Shown here: piece after piece, positions 60,305-64,000 of the stretch
Position numbering within the stretch: the first letter of the stretch is position 1
How the letters are laid out: each line of letters begins with the position of its first letter
Source of the DNA: an uncultured Alphaproteobacteria bacterium
Lineage (GTDB): Bacteria; Pseudomonadota; Alphaproteobacteria; Rhizobiales; Ancalomicrobiaceae
Length of the DNA stretch: 64,000 bases
Assembly: GCA_937892955.1 (NCBI GenBank)
Contig: CALBKH010000011.1
Coordinates: forward strand, 52,116 to 116,115
Direction of reading: 5' to 3'
Translations under genes and position numbers: made by a program
The notes under the pieces: model-generated
What the model saw: only the letters and a program-made list of their open reading frames with translations
Database searches by the model: none
Told to the model about the DNA's origin: nothing

Positions 60305-62878
60305 TCACTGATCGCGGCGGAAGACGGCGCTGCGCGAAACCGCGAGCCTGTCCCAACCGGGTTTGTGGACGAGCTCCGACTTGCGGATGCTGCACAGCAC
60401 GGTGTTGTAGGCGAAGGCACCGGCCGGGCTCGGCTCGTCGAGCGTCAGGAAGTCCGGATTGCCGGACCGGTCGACGCCGTTCTCGTCGAGATCCATCCAG
60501 GCGCCCTCGTGCAGCACCAGGACCCCGGGCATGCAGCGCTCCGTCACGTAGGCCGGAACGACGCACTTGCCGCGGGCGTTGTACACCTCGACCGTATCGC
60601 CGGTCTGGATGCCGAGCTTCTTGGCGTCCGACGCGTTGATCGTCACCTCCTGCTCGTAGGTCTCACGCAGCCACGCGATGTTGTTGAAGATCGAGTGGGT
60701 GCGCCAACGCGGATGCGGGCTGACCAGATGGAACGGGTGTTCCTTGGTCTTCGGCGAGATGAGGCTCTCCCACGGCTCGATCCATTTCGGGATCGCGGGG
60801 ATCTCGGTGCCGTACTGGGTCTTCTTCCAGTCGGTGATCTTGGCGAGCGTGGTCGAGAAGATCTCGATCTTGCCGGACGGCGTCTGGAACGGCACGCCCT
60901 TCTCGATCTGATCGCGGAAGGCGATCTGCGGCTTGTCGAAGACGAACTTGTAGACGCCGCGCTTCTTGAATTCGTCCCAGCTCATGGTGACGCCCTGATG
61001 GTGCATCACCTTGCCTTCCCACCACTCGCGTAGGTAAGCCTCGTCGACCGTATCGTTTTCGAAGAAGTAGGCGCGGCTGGCCTTCGGGTTGTAGGCCGGG
61101 CCGAAGCCGAGGCGCCAGGCGAGTTCGGTGAAGACCTGGAGGTCGGTCTTCGATTCACCGAGCGGCTCGATCACCTTCGGACGGTGGATGTAGTAGTGGC
61201 CCTTGTACCAGGGCAACGCCACGTCGTGCCGCTCGAAGTGAGTGGCGATCGGCAGGAGCACGTCGGCCCACAGGCCCGACGGGGTGATGGTACTGTCCAT
61301 ACACACCACCAGCTCGAGCTTCTTGATCGCCTCGATCTCCTTGTTGATGTTGGTCAGCTGGTTGAACCAGTCCGACCCCTGCCAGAAGATCGCCTTGATG
61401 TTGGGGATCACCCCGTCGAGTTGGTCGTTGCGCGGCCAGAGCCCCACTTCCTCGCGCTTGACGTTCGGATAGTTCAGCACGATGTGGGCCCAGCGATCCG
61501 ACTTGATCGAGGCGTACCAGACGTTGGAGAACTGGTCGTAGGGGTAGGCGACGCCTTCGGCGTGCCAGCCCTTGCCGACGCCTTCGGCGCAGCCGCCGAG
61601 GACGCCGATGTTGCCGGTCATCGCCTGCAACGCCGCGGCCATGCGGTTGTACTGCTCACCATAGGCGTTGCGGCCCGGCGCCCACGACGCCTTCAGCGCC
61701 GCCGGCTTGGTGCCGGCGTACATGCGGGCCAGCTTGATGATGTCCTCGGCCTTCACGCCGCAGATCTTCTCGGCCCACTGCGGGGTCTTCGGCGTCTTGT
61801 CGTATTTTCCGAGGATGTAGTCCTTGAAGTTCTCCTTGTCCTTGGCCCAGTCCGGCATCGTGCCGGCATCGATGCCTTGCGTGAACTTGTCGATGAAGGC
61901 CTGGTCGTGGAGCTTCTCGGTGAAGATGACATGGGCCATGCCGGCCATCATCGCCGCATCGGTGTTCGGCCGGATCGGGATCCACCAGGCGTCGTAGGTC
62001 GAGGCCGAGTCGGTATACTGCGGATCGATGACCACGAACTTGCAGCCGCGCTGCTTGGCCATGCGCATGTAGTAGAACGTGTTGCCGCCGTGGAACGTGT
62101 AGGCCGGGTTCCAGCCCCACATGATGATCAGCTTGGCGTGCGCGTAGGTGTCGTCCTCGTTGCCGTCTTCGATGGTGCCGAAGGTCATGCGCGAGGAGAA
62201 GGTCGTCGCCTGATAGGACGGCACCGACCAGGACGAGGTGCGGCAGCCGAACATGCCGAGGAAGCGGCCGAGAAGGCCCTCGATCTGATCGGACTTGTGC
62301 AACACGCCGTAGGAGGCGCCGGCATAGGACTGATCGACGATCGCCGTCGGGCCGAAGGTGTTCTTCAGATACACCATCTTCTCGGCGACGAGGGTCAGCG
62401 CCTCGTCCCAGGAGGCACGACGGAACTTGCCCTCGCCGCGCTTGCCCACCCGGATCATCGGGTAGAGCAGGCGCTCCGCCGAATAGAGGCGGGAGCGATA
62501 GGAGCGACCGCGCAGACAGGCGCGCAGCTGCGGCTCGGCCTCGGTGTCCTTACCGAAATGACCGTCCTTCTGATAACGACCGTCGTCGGAGGACAGGCGG
62601 ACGATGACGTCGCCCTTCTTGTGCGCCACCAGCATGTGGCGCGAGCCGCAGTTGTGGGCGCAGCTGGTGACGACGGTTTCGAGTTCGTCGTCCTTCGGAT
62701 AGGGCTCGTAGGCGAAGGCTGCCGCCTTCGTCGCCCCGGCGATCGGCACCAGCGCGGTGGTGGCGACCGCCGCCGCCATCTCGAGCAGTCCGCGCCGGGT
62801 CGTGCCGGTGGTGGTCATGGTGGTATCGGTGAGCGGTTCGGCCTCGCCGACCGCCATCGGGTCGATGGTTTCGGTCAT
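60305..62878 (-). CDS. DmsA-family molybdopterin oxidoreductase catalytic subunit
   Basis: This 857-residue protein has a Tat leader (TTRRGLLEMAAAVAT, R28-R29). The proximal cluster motif is C73, C77, then His81 where DmsA has Cys, and C121 (RACLRGRS). Mo-bis-MGD-binding stretches include KLIIMWGWNPAYTFHGG, VVIDPQYTDSASTYDAWWIPIRPNTDAAMM and HPFHLVSPHPRWRTHS. SVPSYQATTF holds the likely Mo-ligand serine. Sequence closeness to DmsA is clear along its length, but the substrate could be an S-oxide, N-oxide or other oxyanion, or a reduced compound in the reverse direction. The ferredoxin and chaperone follow, and a cytochrome c precedes. Confidence 0.93.
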   Translation of the reverse strand: MTETIDPMAVGEAEPLTDTTMTTTGTTRRGLLEMAAAVATTALVPIAGATKAAAFAYEPYPKDDELETVVTSCAHNCGSRHMLVAHKKGDVIVRLSSDDGRYQKDGHFGKDTEAEPQLRACLRGRSYRSRLYSAERLLYPMIRVGKRGEGKFRRASWDEALTLVAEKMVYLKNTFGPTAIVDQSYAGASYGVLHKSDQIEGLLGRFLGMFGCRTSSWSVPSYQATTFSSRMTFGTIEDGNEDDTYAHAKLIIMWGWNPAYTFHGGNTFYYMRMAKQRGCKFVVIDPQYTDSASTYDAWWIPIRPNTDAAMMAGMAHVIFTEKLHDQAFIDKFTQGIDAGTMPDWAKDKENFKDYILGKYDKTPKTPQWAEKICGVKAEDIIKLARMYAGTKPAALKASWAPGRNAYGEQYNRMAAALQAMTGNIGVLGGCAEGVGKGWHAEGVAYPYDQFSNVWYASIKSDRWAHIVLNYPNVKREEVGLWPRNDQLDGVIPNIKAIFWQGSDWFNQLTNINKEIEAIKKLELVVCMDSTITPSGLWADVLLPIATHFERHDVALPWYKGHYYIHRPKVIEPLGESKTDLQVFTELAWRLGFGPAYNPKASRAYFFENDTVDEAYLREWWEGKVMHHQGVTMSWDEFKKRGVYKFVFDKPQIAFRDQIEKGVPFQTPSGKIEIFSTTLAKITDWKKTQYGTEIPAIPKWIEPWESLISPKTKEHPFHLVSPHPRWRTHSIFNNIAWLRETYEQEVTINASDAKKLGIQTGDTVEVYNARGKCVVPAYVTERCMPGVLVLHEGAWMDLDENGVDRSGNPDFLTLDEPSPAGAFAYNTVLCSIRKSELVHKPGWDRLAVSRSAVFRRDQ

Positions 62879-62891
62879 CGTCGCCTCTCCT

Positions 62892-63860
62892 TCACTTGGC
62901 CTGCAGACGGAAGCGCGCTTCCGGTTCGGTCGGGCGCCCCTTGGCCCATTCCGGCGTGTCGGCCGGCATGTCCGGCCACGGGGTGCGCGGATAGGGGTAG
63001 GAGATGCGATACCAGCTGCGACCGCCGTGGCAGCCGTAGCAGACGTCGGAGCTCTCCTTCGCCGCCTCTTCGATCCCCGCGGCTTTCAGATAGTCCACCT
63101 GATGCCGGCTGGTGCGGATCGTCTCGTGACAGGTGAGGCAGCCGTTGGCGGTGCCTTCCGGCTCCATGTCGGCGCGGATCTCGTGCCAGGGGCCCGGCAG
63201 CTCCATGTTCTGCGCCGGGAACTGGCCGTGGCACTTCAGACAGGTCTCGCTGGGATTGACCATCTTGCGCAGGGTCGAGGACAGCGGCGTCTTGGAGCCG
63301 GCCTTCTCGAGCGCCGCGAGCTCGGCATGCGGGCTCTCTTCGCGCGGGTCGTTGCCCTGATGGCAGGTGGTGCAGGAGAGGTTCATCACCTTGCCCGCAT
63401 AGGGCGTCGCCATGTGGCGGATGTGGAAATCCTCCTGGCCGCCGACGTAGGTGTCGAGCGTCTGGTACCAGGCGAGCACCTTGTCGGCGGGCACGCCGAC
63501 CTCGGAGGCCTGGCGCGGCTTCGCCTTCAAAATCTCGGCGTGACAGGTGAGGCAGTCGCCATCCTTCGCCTTGTCGATCGCCGGCTTGAAATGGATGGGA
63601 TGCCAACGGGCGGCATCGTAATCGCCAGCCTTGGCCCGCGTCGTCGCCTCTTCGAGCGCCGCGACGGCAGGGTCCGTCGGCGCCGGCTTCGGCACCTTCA
63701 TGGCCTCGGATTTCGCTTGGGCCTTGTTCGCGGCGACGACGATCGGCTTGGCGTCGATCTCGGCCGCTTCGACGGTCACCGCCGCGAAGAGCCCTGCCAG
63801 GATCCCGACCGCGAGTGTCGCGGACGTGGTCGACTTCCGAATTCCTCTGCCCGGTCGCAT
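62892..63860 (-). CDS. Pentahaem c-type cytochrome
   Basis: This protein of about 322 residues has a signal peptide (core TTSATLAVGILAGLFAAVTV) and five CxxCH motifs: CLTCH, CTTCH, CLKCH, CLTCH and CYGCH. Distal His candidates precede several of them (WHPIHFKP, FHIRHMATP). It is first in line before the molybdoenzyme gene (13 bp), so it probably exchanges electrons with that enzyme in the periplasm in place of a DmsC anchor. The ATG at 63860 is chosen; a TTG 8 codons upstream is possible. CcdA at 34 kb would support its maturation. Confidence 0.9.
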   Translation of the reverse strand: MRPGRGIRKSTTSATLAVGILAGLFAAVTVEAAEIDAKPIVVAANKAQAKSEAMKVPKPAPTDPAVAALEEATTRAKAGDYDAARWHPIHFKPAIDKAKDGDCLTCHAEILKAKPRQASEVGVPADKVLAWYQTLDTYVGGQEDFHIRHMATPYAGKVMNLSCTTCHQGNDPREESPHAELAALEKAGSKTPLSSTLRKMVNPSETCLKCHGQFPAQNMELPGPWHEIRADMEPEGTANGCLTCHETIRTSRHQVDYLKAAGIEEAAKESSDVCYGCHGGRSWYRISYPYPRTPWPDMPADTPEWAKGRPTEPEARFRLQAK

Positions 63861-63896
63861 GGCTGCACCTGCTGAGAAGAACAATCTGGGAGCGAG

Positions 63897-63924
63897 GGGT
63901 GGGCGCCGTCGCCGGCGCCCACCC
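63897..63924. terminator. Hairpin upstream of the pentahaem cytochrome
   Basis: An 11-bp perfect stem GGGTGGGCGCC / its complement with a 6-nt loop sits between the truncated Met-rich gene (stop 63942) and the cytochrome start. It has no U-tract, so it is probably an mRNA processing or attenuation element within an operon. Confidence 0.6.
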
Positions 63925-63941
63925 GGATCAGACGAAGCCGA

Positions 63942-64000
63942 TCACTTCGGCGGGTTCATGCCGGACATGCCCGACATGCCACCCATGCCCGACATGCCGC
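63942..64000 (-). CDS. C-terminal end of a Met/Gly-rich protein, cut by window edge
   Basis: Only the last 18 residues are seen: GMSGMGGMSGMSGMNPPK, followed by TGA at 63942. Methionine every third residue in a Gly/Ser background resembles soft-metal (Cu/Ag) binding tails of periplasmic proteins. The gene is on the same strand as the cytochrome-molybdoenzyme operon, 81 bp upstream. Nothing more can be said. Confidence 0.6.
   Translation of the reverse strand, partial: GMSGMGGMSGMSGMNPPK

Overview
The window is about 64 kb of high-GC DNA from an alphaproteobacterium, most likely a member of the Hyphomicrobiales (Rhizobiales). This rests on the GC-rich coding style, pairs of inverted intergenic mosaic repeats, FNR/FixK-type boxes, the gene set (DUF1003, DUF502, CcdA, GntR-regulated TRAP transport, DMSO-reductase-like respiration) and rhizobial-style tRNAs. 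Species assignment is not possible from what is visible.

Host region, left (1-36.9 kb). A truncated GT4 glycosyltransferase opens the window. A tight minus-strand operon follows: an acetyl-CoA-synthetase-like ligase, a fused E1 alpha-beta 2-oxoacid dehydrogenase, a lipoylated E2 acyltransferase and a free acyl carrier protein, joined by 4-bp overlaps or a 3-bp gap. Next come a four-gene sugar ABC importer (gtsABCD/ugp-like) and a hydrolase-phosphoribosyltransferase pair behind a well-spaced FNR/FixK-type promoter. A catabolic island then spans 13.9-22.9 kb: a GntR/FCD regulator, an Asp/Glu-racemase-family enzyme and a DadA-like flavin oxidase diverge from a TRAP transporter and a BASS-type permease, and a ThDP enzyme follows. 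A common operator (T[A/T]CAG-N2-CTG[T/A]A, full or half) sits just past the promoters of all three transcription units, so they are probably one regulon. Housekeeping genes follow: recG, DUF1003 and DUF502 proteins, two tandem GNAT/CelD-like acyltransferases, glmS, glmU, a SPOR protein, ccdA, tRNA-Lys, a DUF302 protein, a TrmH-family methyltransferase and tRNA-Glu.

Integrated element (36,961-55,179). An 18.2-kb prophage-like element sits in the 3' end of tRNA-Glu(UUC). A 16-bp identical core is found inside the tRNA and again at 55,164. It has a tyrosine integrase, a divergent two-repressor (Arc/RHH) switch around a near-perfect palindrome, a plus-strand pair of different composition (DUF5678-like protein plus retropepsin-like aspartic protease), and a long minus-strand morphogenesis operon. 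The operon order is unusual: portal, tail chaperone, fused protease-capsid, tail tube, chaperone, XRE, HNH, two proteins built from HTH repeats, head-tail connectors, terminase and tape measure. I see no canonical small terminase, tail tip, fibres, replication or lysis genes. The element is either decayed, a satellite, or an unusual compact phage type.

Host region, right (55.2-64 kb). A sigma-54-type response regulator and a sensor kinase with a periplasmic CxxCH motif lie downstream of a DMSO-reductase-family operon. That operon encodes a five-CxxCH cytochrome c, a Tat-exported molybdopterin catalytic subunit, a four-cluster ferredoxin and a TorD-like chaperone. The catalytic subunit has His where DmsA has its third cluster cysteine. 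No DmsC-type membrane anchor is seen, so electrons may be exchanged through cytochrome c.
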